Shown in pieces: positions 17,344-26,599 of a stretch of 64,000 nt of DNA. The translations under genes were made by a program, and so were the position numbers. The notes below the pieces were generated by a model that had not been told where the DNA came from, made no database searches, and saw only the letters and a list, made by a program, of their open reading frames with translations. Each line of letters begins with the position of its first letter. Position 1 is the first letter of the stretch. This DNA is from Marinobacterium sp. (GTDB lineage: Bacteria > Pseudomonadota > Gammaproteobacteria > Pseudomonadales > Balneatricaceae): contig JAOXSF010000038.1 of NCBI GenBank assembly GCA_025800125.1, positions 1 to 64,000 of the forward strand, read 5' to 3'.

Positions 17344-19299
17344 TCAGGCTTTCATCGCGACCCGCTGTTGTTGCAGTTGCAGACGGTACATCGACTGGTA
17401 AAGGCCATCCTCTATCGCCATCAGCTGGCTGTGGTTGCCCTGCTCGGCAATGTCACCGTGGGAAAGCACCAGAATGCGGTCTGCCTGGCGGATGGTAGAT
17501 AAACGGTGCGCCACCATAATCAGTGTGACTTTGCCATGCAGTTGTTGCAGTGCCTGCTGTACCACCTGCTCGGTTTCGGTATCCACATTGGCTGTGGCTT
17601 CGTCCAGCAGCAGAATTTTTGGTGAGGCAGCCAGGGCGCGGGCGATCACCAGTTGCTGGCGCTGGCCGGTAGACAGTCGTGTACCGCGTTCGCCCAGTTC
17701 AGTCTGATAACCGTCTGGTAGCTGGCTGATCATCGGGTGCAGGTGAGCCTGACGGGCGGCCTGTTCAATGGCCTGCTGGCCCAGATTGCGCCCCATATCA
17801 ATATTGTCGTAAAGGGTGCCTGCGACAATAAACGGCTCCTGTGGAATCAGGGCTACCCCGGCCCGCAACTGATCATGACTGAACTGACGTAGCGGCTGGC
17901 CGTCCAGTTCAATGCTGCCTGCATCAGGCTGGTAGAAGTTCAGTAGCAGGCTGAGCAACGTACTTTTACCGCTGCCAGTATGGCCCACCACAGCGTAGAA
18001 CTGGCCGGGTTTTATATCAATATCCAGCCCGTTAAGTACAGGCCGTGCTGGCTGATAACTGAACCGCAACTGCCTGACGCGAATGGCCCCGGCGTTGACG
18101 GCAACCACCTGCGCGTGGTTATGGGTGTCACGGTAACGCTGCTCTGAGGCTTCCAGCAGTTCGCTGACCCGCTCACCGGCTACCATCGCTTGCTGATAAA
18201 GGTTAAAGCGTTGGGTGATCTCTGCCAGTGGTTCGGTAAAACGACCCAGATAACTGAGGAAGGCATATAGCACGCCTACCTCGGCAACACCGTCAACCAC
18301 CTGTAACCCGAACAGCCAGACTACCGCCAGTAATACCAGAATACTGAGCAAATCAATGGCCGGGCGCAGCAAGGCCGCATTGGCGCGAATGGTGCGCATG
18401 CGGGCCTGGTAATACTGCTGGTTGACCCCTTCAAAGCGTTCACGGAAGCGTGCCTGCTGGTTGCTGGCCTGTAACACGGACATGCCTGCAATTGACTCGC
18501 TCAGCTGGGCGTTGATGTCAGAACGCAGGCCTCGAGTCTGTTGTACGGCGGCACCGCTGAACTTCTCGTAGAGGTAGATCATCAGCGTTACCAGTGGAAT
18601 CAGCATCAGCGCACCCAGCATCAGTTGTGGGTCGAGCAGTGCCATGGCTACCAGAATACCGATCAGCAGCATCAGGTTGCCCAGTACGCTGGACAGAAAC
18701 TGTACGTACAGGTCTTTTATCGCCTCTGTATCATTGGTGATGCGGCTGACCAGCTGGCCGGTCAGAGCGCGGTCAAAGTAGGCCATCGGCAGCTTCAGGG
18801 TATGGGCAAACACCCGCTGACGAATATCCTGTACTGCATTCAGCGCCAGGGTGGTAAAGCCCAGTGTCTGTTTATAGCCCAGTAGTGCAGCTCCGGCCTG
18901 GCTGAGCAGATAACCGCCCAGCAGCAAAGCCAGCATGGTTATATCAAGTTGCTGCGGTATCAGGTAATCATCAATAAAGATTTTGGCCAGAATCGGGCCG
19001 CTGACATCCAGCAGCGTTGCGGCCAGCAACAGCAGCAGACTGCGAATCAGCAAGGGGCGGTCACGCCACAGGTAGCCGCTAAGCAGGGCAAAGGTTTTCT
19101 GCTGATTGTTGCGCGGGTTTGCCGTGGTGGTATCCGCGTTGGTGCCTGTCTCTGTCTCTGTCTCTGTCTCTGTCTCTGTCTCTGTTTCTGTACCCGTACC
19201 CGTACCCGTACCCGTGCTCGTGCCCGTACTTGTGTCTGTGCCTGTACTGGTATCAGAGCTGGCCTGGTTGCTGTTATTCAGGGTTTGCTCAACGCTCAT
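17344..19299 (-). CDS. mdlB: ABC exporter half-transporter, MdlB-like, with repetitive N-terminus
   Basis: This is a fused membrane plus ATPase half-transporter of the multidrug exporter class. It has six membrane segments from about residue 80 to 380, then an intact ATPase: Walker A GHTGSGKST, signature LSTGQRQQL, Walker B LLLDEATANVD with catalytic Glu, and the His switch AHRLS. Its first 65 residues are a low-complexity Thr/Ser/Gly/Glu tract containing TGTGTGTG and ETETETETETET, encoded by hexanucleotide repeats. The start overlaps the end of the upstream half-transporter by 11 bases, so the two are translationally coupled and would form a heterodimer. Confidence 0.88.
   Translation of the reverse strand: MSVEQTLNNSNQASSDTSTGTDTSTGTSTGTGTGTGTETETETETETETETGTNADTTTANPRNNQQKTFALLSGYLWRDRPLLIRSLLLLLAATLLDVSGPILAKIFIDDYLIPQQLDITMLALLLGGYLLSQAGAALLGYKQTLGFTTLALNAVQDIRQRVFAHTLKLPMAYFDRALTGQLVSRITNDTEAIKDLYVQFLSSVLGNLMLLIGILVAMALLDPQLMLGALMLIPLVTLMIYLYEKFSGAAVQQTRGLRSDINAQLSESIAGMSVLQASNQQARFRERFEGVNQQYYQARMRTIRANAALLRPAIDLLSILVLLAVVWLFGLQVVDGVAEVGVLYAFLSYLGRFTEPLAEITQRFNLYQQAMVAGERVSELLEASEQRYRDTHNHAQVVAVNAGAIRVRQLRFSYQPARPVLNGLDIDIKPGQFYAVVGHTGSGKSTLLSLLLNFYQPDAGSIELDGQPLRQFSHDQLRAGVALIPQEPFIVAGTLYDNIDMGRNLGQQAIEQAARQAHLHPMISQLPDGYQTELGERGTRLSTGQRQQLVIARALAASPKILLLDEATANVDTETEQVVQQALQQLHGKVTLIMVAHRLSTIRQADRILVLSHGDIAEQGNHSQLMAIEDGLYQSMYRLQLQQQRVAMKA
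19147..19218. repeat. Hexanucleotide coding microsatellites in the MdlB-like gene
   Basis: TGTCTC is repeated six times exactly with one further near copy, followed by CGTACC units (three exact, plus variants). They are in frame and encode Glu-Thr and Gly-Thr dipeptide repeats on the minus strand. Gain or loss of units would keep the frame. Confidence 0.92.
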
Positions 19300-21067
19300 C
19301 TAGCTGTGCCTCCATCTGCTGGCAGGTCCACATACGGCTGTACCAGCCATCATTTTCAAGCAGCTGGTCATGACGTCCCCGCTCGGCTACCTGGCCGTGG
19401 CTGAGCACAATAATTTCGTCGGCATGCTGTACTGCGGACAGCCGGTGGCTGACCATCAGACAGCTCAGTTGTTGGGCGGCGGTGCGTGTTTTCAGAGCAG
19501 CCAGAATCTGCTGTTCAGTATGTACGTCGACCGCTGACAGTGCGTCGTCCAGCACCAGAAGCGGCGCCTGGCTGAGCAGTGCCCTGGCGATGGTCAGTCG
19601 CTGACGCTGGCCGCCGGATAATGTCACGCCACGTTCACCCACTTCAGTGTTGTAGCCCTCGGGCAGGCGCATAATGTCATCGTGTAGCGCGGCGATGCGT
19701 GCCACCTGTTCAATCGCTTGCCGGTCAGCATCGGGCTGGGTCAGGGCGATATTGTCCGCAATGCTCAGGCTGAACAGAAAGCAGTCCTGCGGCACACTGG
19801 CAAACTGATTACGCAGTGTGGCCAGTGGAATTTCTGCCAGCGGCTGGCCACCGAGCCGGATACCCGTGCTTTGCGGCCCTTCCCACTGGCGCATCAGCAA
19901 TTGCAACAGGGGGGGGTTACCGGCCCCGGTGGGGCCAACAATGGCCAGCGTCTGGCCGGGCTTCAGGCTCAGATTAATATCCTGCAGAATCTGTGGCCCG
20001 GCATCGCAGTTGTCGTTGCGGTTGTTATAACTGCTGTTATAGCTGTAACTGAGCTGATCAACATCCAGCCGGTGGCCATCTGGCTGCTGCTGGCCCCGGT
20101 CCGGGACGGCGGGGGCAGTGTCCAGAGTTTCATTAACCCGCACCATGGCAGCACTGCCGCGCTCAATAATGTTCAGCAGCCAGCCAAAAGCCCACATTGG
20201 CCAGATCAGCTGGCCCATATAGATAGTAAAACTGGTCAGCTGGCCAACACTCAGTTCGTTATGCCAGTACAGCCAGCCGCCAGCGGCCAGCGTCAGTAGC
20301 ATGGCAGCGGTCAGGGTCAGGTAGATCAGCGGTGTAAACATCGCCTCGCTGCGCGCCACTTCATAATTGGTACGGGCGGTATGGTTAGCCAGCGCGTTAA
20401 ACTGTGTCGCCTCGGCATCTTCCCGGCCCATGGCTTTTACCAGTCGGATACCGGACAGCGCTTCCTGGGTACGGTCGTTCAGGTCGGAAAAGCGAGCCAG
20501 CGCATCCTGAAACTGATGGTGAATACGGCTGGAGATGCGGTAAAAGCCCCAGCCCATGAACGGAAAGGGCAGCAAGGCGATCAGCGTCAGCCGCCAGTCG
20601 ATCAGGGTCAGCATCATCAGCAACACCAGAATAAAGGTCAGCAAGCCGTCAAAGCCGGACAGCACCCCTTCACCAGCAGCCATTTCGACGGCGTCTATAT
20701 CATTGGTGGCTCGGGCCATCAGATCACCGGTGCCATGCTGGCTGAAAAACAGTGCGCCCTGCTGGCTGAGTTGTTGATACAGCTTGCGTCGCAGCAGATT
20801 GCCCAGCCGCCAGGAGGTGCCAAACAGCACGATACGCCAGCCAAAGCGCAGCGCGTAGATTGCCAGCGCCATGGCCAGCAGCAGCCAGAGTTTATCGGTG
20901 ACAGGGGCCGACAGGGCGTTGTCAGCCAGTAGCTGATCAATGGTTTTACCGATCAGTCAGGGAATGGCGGTGTTGAGCAGCGCCACTGTGGCCAGCATAA
21001 TCATCGCCAGCAGGTAGGTTGGCCAGTGCTGGCGGAAGAACCAGCGCAGTTGCAAAAATAGCTTCAT
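19289..21067 (-). pseudogene. mdlA: ABC exporter half-transporter, MdlA-like, with in-frame stop and lost Walker A lysine
   Basis: Reading from the ATG at 21067, the protein starts MKLFLQLRWFFRQHWPTYL and continues in frame to 19289. A TGA at 20957-20959 (codon 37) stands where the frame gives TAIP-stop-LIGKTID. Without it the product would have about 592 residues. The Walker A loop reads GPTGAGNPPLL, so the Lys-Ser/Thr of GKST is lost; the DNA shows a run of eight C on the coding strand there. The signature LSGGQRQR and Walker B LVLDDALSAVD are intact; the Asp for Glu is normal for MdlA. Two independent lesions suggest decay of this subunit, or errors in the sequence. Confidence 0.8.
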
Positions 21068-21218
21068 GGTGGGAATGGCTTCATGGTGCGAATGACGTTA
21101 CGGCAGAAAGACAACCCGGCGCGAGCCAGATAACAAAAATGTCTGGCCGCAGAATGCCGTTTAAGTCGTGCCTGAACAAGAAGCTGAAAGGGCGAACAGT
21201 GTTGCTATTTTTGCACCG

Positions 21219-22283
21219 TTAACGTTGAACGCTGAAACGACAGTGTTGCTGCTCCAGCCCTGTCCAGTGGCCGCCCAGTTGCTGGCACAGCGTCTGACAG
21301 TTCTGTTGCAGCAGCTGGTGCCAGTCGCTGCCAGTGCAGCCAGGCTGGCCGCCGGACTGTTCTATATCTATGTCCAGCTGGTCACTTTGGCCATCCAGGT
21401 TCAGGCTCAGTTTCAGGTCTTCACCGTTGGCGCGGGCAATGGCCAGTTCCAGGGCACTCATCAGCAATTGTTGCAGGGCGTCAGGCTGGCTCTGGATGCT
21501 GGCGCTGGTATGTTCACCCGCTGCGTTAGCCGTGGTGCCGGTGCGAATCTGATAATCCAGTATCCAGCCTTCACGACGTGCCTGGGGCAGAAAGGTATTA
21601 ATCAGTTGTTCACACAATGGCATCAGCTCAACCGATTGCGGTGTTGTCCGGGCTGGCGGTTGCAATTGCAGACAGCTGTTATGCAGACGTTGCTGCTGGC
21701 CAAGCAGGTCGCCCGCCAGATCACGGGCGCTGGCGCTCAGTTCCAGCCGTTGCAGTCGCTGGCTCTGGCGTAACAGTGCGCTGGACTGTTGCAGTAGCTG
21801 CTGCGCCAGCGGGGCAAGCTGCAAAGGCGCACTGGACGAATGCTGTTGCTCGTGCTGATGGCGAGCACTGGCGATGTCCCGGTAGGCACGCAGGGCAACC
21901 ACCACGGCGGTCAGCAGACGGGAGGCCGACAGCTCTGCTTTGCTCAGGTAGTCATTAATATCGTAATTAACGATCACGTCAGCTTCCGGGGCGTAACCGG
22001 GGTGGCCGGTGCGCAGGATAATACGTACATGGCGGTTACCCTGCTGCTGACGGATATATTCCACCAGTTGCAGCCCGGCATCGTCGGTTTCCATCACTAC
22101 GTCCAGCAGAATCAGCGCAATATCCGAGTGTGTGGCCAGTTGTTCCCGTGCCTGGGCTGCACTCATGGCGCTGATCAGTTCAATCGGGCGCTGTTCAAAC
22201 GTATAGCCACGGAAGATCATTCGGGTGATACCGTGAATCCCTTCCTCGTCATCGACAACCAGTATTTTCCAGGGGGCGGTCAT
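21219..22283 (-). CDS. Response regulator receiver fused to a degenerate kinase-like C-terminal region
   Basis: Residues 1-140 form a receiver domain: the acidic pair in VVDDEEG, phospho-acceptor Asp in LILLDVVMETDDAG, Thr in RTGHPG and Lys in YLSKAE. This receiver type (ILRTGxPG, NDYLSKAE) is usually attached to DUF3369 and an HD-GYP or GGDEF output. Here the rest is Gln/Leu-rich. It has a helical stretch (about 150-220) and then a region like a histidine-kinase ATPase fold (PDALQQLLMSALELAIARANG; LDIDIEQSGGQPG) without clear N or G boxes. No DNA-binding domain is seen. It lies 61 bases after the AraC-type gene in the same direction, so the two are probably cotranscribed. Confidence 0.75.
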   Translation of the reverse strand: MTAPWKILVVDDEEGIHGITRMIFRGYTFEQRPIELISAMSAAQAREQLATHSDIALILLDVVMETDDAGLQLVEYIRQQQGNRHVRIILRTGHPGYAPEADVIVNYDINDYLSKAELSASRLLTAVVVALRAYRDIASARHQHEQQHSSSAPLQLAPLAQQLLQQSSALLRQSQRLQRLELSASARDLAGDLLGQQQRLHNSCLQLQPPARTTPQSVELMPLCEQLINTFLPQARREGWILDYQIRTGTTANAAGEHTSASIQSQPDALQQLLMSALELAIARANGEDLKLSLNLDGQSDQLDIDIEQSGGQPGCTGSDWHQLLQQNCQTLCQQLGGHWTGLEQQHCRFSVQR

Positions 22284-22344
22284 GATCAGACAGTCTGCTC
22301 TGCTCGGGTTGATGAAAATGCAAATCTGAAAAATTAAACGAACG

Positions 22345-25300
22345 CTATTGTGCCAGCCTGGCTATATCGGCGGCCAGTAGTTTTGCTTTGTGATCTGCCC
22401 CCCATTGCCGGTAACGTTGTTGTGCCTCCTGTAGACAGAAACGTGCCAGTCTGGGTTGCTGTGCGCGCAGTAAATCTGCGTAGCGTTCATAGCACAGCGC
22501 CTGGTGGTGCAGCATGGGTTGCTGTTCACAGAGTTTCAGGGCCCGTTCAAAAGCGAGGGCCGGGTTTCTGTCTGTCTGTGCAGTGCCAGGCGCTGCACGT
22601 TGCTGTTCTGCCTGTAGCAGTGCCAGCGGCGCGGCGAAGTTATCCGGGCAGAAACGTGCCCAGTGCTCAAAACGGGAGATGGTCTGGGCGACCTGACGGG
22701 CACGGCGGGCGGCCAGTTGCCCCTGTGGCTGAGCCTGAATCAGTCGCATCATGGCCGTACAGAACAGTGCTTCAGGCAAGGCGTAACTGCCTGCCAGTTG
22801 CTGCTCCAGCGCTGGCTCCAGCTGGTAAAGCTGTGGCCAGAGCTGTTGCTGGTCCAGCAGCAGTGCACTACAGATCAGAGCCAGCGAACGCCAGCCCTGT
22901 ACCCGGTGGCTTTGCTGGGGATGATCAGCGGCTGCGGCGTGCCCTTCACATAACTGCCCTTCACATAACTGCTGTTGCAGCACCCGGGTGGCCGCAGTTG
23001 CCGGGCTGAGCGTCGACAGCGGATGAGCGGCCCCGTCAAACCAGCGCAGGTGCTGTTGCAGATTGCTGGCCAGCTGGTAACCGAGACTATGACTGGCGCT
23101 ATGGTCTATGACCCGTTGTAACTGCAACTGGCTGTCTGTCAGCGGCTGAAACCAGTGGCTGACCAGGCTGCCCTGAATCAACCAGGCATTGTTGGCAGGC
23201 TGTACTGGCTGGTTGTGATACTGGGTCTGTTCGGCCTGCATTAGCCCCTCGCTGGCGAAACTGTGCGCGCGGGGATGGTCGGCACAGAACCAGGCGGCGA
23301 CCCAGGCGTAGCCGACAAAAGCGGCCGGTGTCTGTGGCCCCTGGCCATATTGCAACGACAGCGTCACCATCCGGCTGATGGCGCAGGCGGCCAGCAACGG
23401 CTGAGCCTGCTGCCAGGCCAGCTGGCTGATCTGTTCACACAATGTCAGTACCGCGCTGATCTGTGGGTTAGTCAGTGTGGGCAGGTTATGCAGGGGTTGC
23501 TGTTGCAGTTGTTGTTCAATGTGTTGCAGTTGTTGCAGCAGCCAGGCCCGTGCCCGGCTGTCTTCGTCGGGTAGCGGCTGGCCTAGCAGTGCCAGTGCCT
23601 GGCACAGCAGTGGCAATGCCCGCTGTGGTTGTGACTGTTGCCACAGGGTGCCTTGCAGGCGCATATGCTCGGCCTGCTGGTGGCTGTTTAGCGGGTTCTG
23701 TTCAAGCTGTATCAGCAGTTGCTGGCAGGGTTCGGGTTTACCGGCATTGAATAACGCAGCGGCAGCGGCGAGCAGGCTGTCACGCTGTGCGTTGCTGTGC
23801 TGGTCGCGGGCCAGTTGTTGCCAGTGGTGGCCAGCTTGCGGCCAGTCACCCTGCTGGCTGTAATGGCGAGCCTGTTGCAGGTTCAGCTGCTGGCGTAACG
23901 GGTGCAGTGTCTCCGGTGGGCTGTGCAGTGCATTGAGGTGATGGAGCAGAGCCGTCAGGCGTGTGCTGTCGGTGTCGCGGTGCAGGTTACCGGCTGCCTG
24001 CTGATAGGGAGTGGCCAGCACGTCGGCCAGTTGCTGATGGCGCTGCTGACGCAGGGCTTCGGGCTGTTGTGTGATCAGCTGTTGCTGAATCAGCGGATGG
24101 CAGAAACGAAACTGCACCGGGTTGTTGCCTGTACCGGCCTGCAACTGGCGTAGTGTGGTGTTATCCAGCGGTTCAACCAGTGCCTGCTGCTGGGCTGGCC
24201 AGATATGAATCGCCAGCCGGGCCAGTGGGTTGCGCAGTGCCTGGGCCAGCAGTTGCAGCTCAAACTGCTCACCACATAACGCCGCCCATTGCAGCAGAGT
24301 CTGGCAGAACTCCCGTAATGGCTGCAACCGCTGCTGACACAGCTGGCCAATCTGGTCGGGTGCTGCTTGCAGATACCAGGCCGGCTGGGTGCCGTCCTGC
24401 GTTGACGGGGCCATACTGTCGGGTGCGGGTTGCAGTTGCACAATGGCCGGGCGTAGTTGGTCACGGTACTGGCTGGGGGCCATGGCCATCCAGCGTTTAA
24501 ACGCCTTTTGAAAAGCGGACTGGTTAGAAAACCCCAGCCGGAAGGCAATTTCACCGAAACTTAACTGGCCGCGCTGGATCAACTGCAAACAGTGCTCACG
24601 GCGGGTCTGATCGTAGATCTCCTGAAAACTGGTGCCCAGCTGCCCCAGTTTGCGTTGCAGTGTACGCAGGCTCAGGTTAACCGCGTTGGCCACCTGTTCC
24701 CGCCGTACCAGGCCGTCGCCCTGGGCCAGCTGACGGCGAATCAGGCTGCGGGTCTGGGCGATCAGCGCACTGCGCTGGGCCCGCTGGCTAAGCAGGCTGT
24801 CGGCAAACTCGCGGTGTAGCAGGTGCATCTCGTCGCTGGCATCCAGGCAGCTCAGGCTCAGGTAGTTATGGCCTAGCAGCAGCCGGTTACGGGCTGCATC
24901 AAAGCTGACTTCAGCGGCAAAAAAGCGCTGCCAGGCTTGCGGGTCGTCAGGGGCGGTAAAGCTCAGCTCCAGCCGTTGCAGTGGAATCTGATGGCCGGTC
25001 AGCGCCCGTGGCCAGTTGGCCAGACAGGCCAGAAAATACTCGGTGGGGTGACGGGCGCGGTCGTTCAGCTCCAGTGTCAGCCAGCAGCCTTCTACAGTCT
25101 GTTCCAGTTGCAGGGCGGCGCCTTCGTACAGCAGTGGCAGATAGTCAATCAACGCCTGGTAGGCATCCCTCAGCGTTGCGGCGGTGGCCATCAGAAACCC
25201 GGTAGAGCCCAGCATTCTGGGCTGGGTGACTTCTCCCAGCCGCAATGCCAGCAGCGGGTTCTGGCTTTGTGTGGTCAGCTGTTCCAGCAGACGGGCGTAG

Positions 25301-25458
25301 TGGCAGGTAGGGAAGCGGGCACCCGGTTTTTGCAGTTGCGCGGTGTCCAGTGATAGCGCATCCAGCAGGGGCTGACAGTCCAGCCGCTGGTGGCGGGCGT
25401 AAGTTAGCAGCGGTTCAATCAGGCGGCCGAGAGCGGTCGGTGTTATGGAATCTGGCAT
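22345..25458 (-). CDS. Giant AraC-family regulator with a C-terminal TPR/winged-helix-like tail
   Basis: The N-terminal third is an OruR/ArgR-type AraC regulator. It has an arabinose-binding-like sensor (about 10-190) and a double helix-turn-helix at about 245-340 (VNLSLRTLQRKLGQLG; IAFRLGFSNQSAFQKAFKRWMA). Such proteins normally end near residue 340. This one continues for about 700 residues, rich in Gln, Leu and His. It starts with a segment (LLQWAALCGEQFELQLLAQAL, later VQFRFCHPLIQQQLI) like the winged helix that follows the ATPase in large STAND/PknK-type proteins, then TPR-like helices. No P-loop is seen. A 15-bp tandem duplication at 22941-22970 gives QLCEGQLCEG. The start is the ATG at 25458; a TTG at 25482 is possible. 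Confidence 0.8.
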   Translation of the reverse strand: MPDSITPTALGRLIEPLLTYARHQRLDCQPLLDALSLDTAQLQKPGARFPTCHYARLLEQLTTQSQNPLLALRLGEVTQPRMLGSTGFLMATAATLRDAYQALIDYLPLLYEGAALQLEQTVEGCWLTLELNDRARHPTEYFLACLANWPRALTGHQIPLQRLELSFTAPDDPQAWQRFFAAEVSFDAARNRLLLGHNYLSLSCLDASDEMHLLHREFADSLLSQRAQRSALIAQTRSLIRRQLAQGDGLVRREQVANAVNLSLRTLQRKLGQLGTSFQEIYDQTRREHCLQLIQRGQLSFGEIAFRLGFSNQSAFQKAFKRWMAMAPSQYRDQLRPAIVQLQPAPDSMAPSTQDGTQPAWYLQAAPDQIGQLCQQRLQPLREFCQTLLQWAALCGEQFELQLLAQALRNPLARLAIHIWPAQQQALVEPLDNTTLRQLQAGTGNNPVQFRFCHPLIQQQLITQQPEALRQQRHQQLADVLATPYQQAAGNLHRDTDSTRLTALLHHLNALHSPPETLHPLRQQLNLQQARHYSQQGDWPQAGHHWQQLARDQHSNAQRDSLLAAAAALFNAGKPEPCQQLLIQLEQNPLNSHQQAEHMRLQGTLWQQSQPQRALPLLCQALALLGQPLPDEDSRARAWLLQQLQHIEQQLQQQPLHNLPTLTNPQISAVLTLCEQISQLAWQQAQPLLAACAISRMVTLSLQYGQGPQTPAAFVGYAWVAAWFCADHPRAHSFASEGLMQAEQTQYHNQPVQPANNAWLIQGSLVSHWFQPLTDSQLQLQRVIDHSASHSLGYQLASNLQQHLRWFDGAAHPLSTLSPATAATRVLQQQLCEGQLCEGHAAAADHPQQSHRVQGWRSLALICSALLLDQQQLWPQLYQLEPALEQQLAGSYALPEALFCTAMMRLIQAQPQGQLAARRARQVAQTISRFEHWARFCPDNFAAPLALLQAEQQRAAPGTAQTDRNPALAFERALKLCEQQPMLHHQALCYERYADLLRAQQPRLARFCLQEAQQRYRQWGADHKAKLLAADIARLAQ

Positions 25459-25501
25459 GGCAGGATGGCTTTTAATATGCAAACAGTAATGAAAAGCAGT
25501 G

Positions 25502-25522
25502 CCCCTGAGAGCGCTTCAGGGG
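25502..25522. promoter_or_regulatory. Inverted repeat between the divergent regulator and binding-protein genes
   Basis: CCCCTGA and TCAGGGG are separated by seven bases in the 117-base space between the AraC-type gene and the binding-protein gene. It could be an operator or an mRNA hairpin; there is no T run. Confidence 0.4.
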
Positions 25523-25575
25523 GTAATATTAACCTCCTGTTGTGCCATATTCTGCAACCAGTCCGGGCTGTTGTC

Positions 25576-26322
25576 ATGTTGCGTCTGTTTTTTGTTGTCT
25601 TGCTCAGTTGTCTGGCGCTGCCCGTGCTGGCGCTACCTCTCCCCCTCAAAGTTGGTATGCCGTTACCCGGCCAGGTGCCCTATTTCTGGCAGGATGACGG
25701 CGGTGAATATCGCGGTATCTATGCTGATGTACTGCGCCAGCTGGTGGCCGGGCTGGATATAGAACTGCAATTTGTTCCCCTGTCACAGGCCCGGCTGCTG
25801 CGTCATTTTGAAATGGGCGAAATTGACCTGGAAGCAGGGGTAACCGGCTGGGCTGAAACGGCCCCGCAGGCAGGTGAAAACCTGGCGCTGCGTAAGGTTT
25901 CACTGTTTACCCGCCCGTTCGGGCTGGTGAATGAGGTGATTATCTACCGGCCTGAATTGTCCTTCCCTGTCTTTATACTCAAAGACCTGAAAAACCGCCG
26001 GGTCGCGACGGTGCGGGGCTCGGTGGTGCCTGGCTGGCTGGTGCGTGAAGACCTGGCCAACGCCTGGAAAATTGCCCAGCGGGTACACCGGGGCTGGAAC
26101 GATATAGGGCTGATGAAAGAGGCCGTTGCCCTGCATTATCAGCGCAGTGCCGGGCTGAACTACCGTATCTCCTTACCCTACCAGAGCAACCCGGTCAGCT
26201 TTCGCTTACACCGTAGCCGTGCCGAACTGCTGCCCGAGTTTGACCGCCGTATTGCCCGTATGGAACGCAGCGGCGAACTGGATGAAATTGTCTGCCGTTA
26301 CCTGTGTGGAACGCTGGAGTAG
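25576..26322 (+). CDS. Orphan periplasmic solute-binding protein, family 3 type
   Basis: The 248-residue protein has a signal peptide (MLRLFFVVLLSCLALPVLA) and the pattern of family 3 (amino-acid type) binding proteins: GEYRGIYADVLRQL, LRHFEMGEIDLEAGVT, LKNRRVATVRGS. It ends with a short Cys-containing tail (EIVCRYLCG). No ABC permease or ATPase lies nearby. It is divergent from the giant AraC-type regulator, which suggests a sensing or uptake role tied to that regulator. The start is uncertain, because no strong ribosome-binding site precedes 25576; in-frame starts at 25477 and 25489 exist. Confidence 0.72.
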   Translation: MLRLFFVVLLSCLALPVLALPLPLKVGMPLPGQVPYFWQDDGGEYRGIYADVLRQLVAGLDIELQFVPLSQARLLRHFEMGEIDLEAGVTGWAETAPQAGENLALRKVSLFTRPFGLVNEVIIYRPELSFPVFILKDLKNRRVATVRGSVVPGWLVREDLANAWKIAQRVHRGWNDIGLMKEAVALHYQRSAGLNYRISLPYQSNPVSFRLHRSRAELLPEFDRRIARMERSGELDEIVCRYLCGTLE

Positions 26323-26400
26323 ACCCGGCAAAACAGGCGTAATACGCCGAATTCTGATGGTTGAAAACTGGACAAAATAGCTACAGAAAAATGCCCGAAA

Positions 26401-26456
26401 AGTTGGTAGATTTTCCAGCACTGATTTTGTTCTTTAAAAACAGTAATTTACAACTA
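26401..26456 (+). promoter_or_regulatory. CRISPR leader, type I-E
   Basis: The AT-rich 56 bases before the first repeat begin AGTTGGTAGATT. As I recall it, the E. coli type I-E leader carries the same element at nearly the same distance from its array. It would carry the array promoter and the integration signals. Confidence 0.65.
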
Positions 26457-26599
26457 GTGTTCCCCGCACACGCGGGGATGAACCGCTGATCAGTCAGACC
26501 ACTAACGACTGACAGTCGTGTTCCCCGCACACGCGGGGATGAACCGCACTTCGCCATCCTGCGCCAGTTGTTCATACAGTGTTCCCCGCACACGCGGGG
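26457..26599 (+). CRISPR. Minimal type I-E CRISPR array (three repeats, two spacers)
   Basis: The repeat (29 bases, GTGTTCCCCGCAC then ACGCGGGGATGAACCG) is a typical type I-E palindromic repeat. Copies lie at 26457-26485 and 26518-26546; a third at 26579 keeps only its first 21 bases, so it is the degenerate terminal repeat. Both spacers are 32 bases (26486-26517 and 26547-26578). The leader is on the left, so transcription runs rightward. No cas genes are in the window. Reading frames across this array are artefacts of the repeat. Confidence 0.95.

Noticed and set aside
20957..20959. TGA in mdlA read as tryptophan (recoding)
   Set aside because: TGA ends many genes in this window (for example sseA, pip, trpS), so it is a stop codon here, and no selenocysteine context is seen.
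25458..26322. A family 3 ABC importer around the orphan binding protein
   Set aside because: No permease or ATPase gene is next to it on either side, so only the binding protein is reported.
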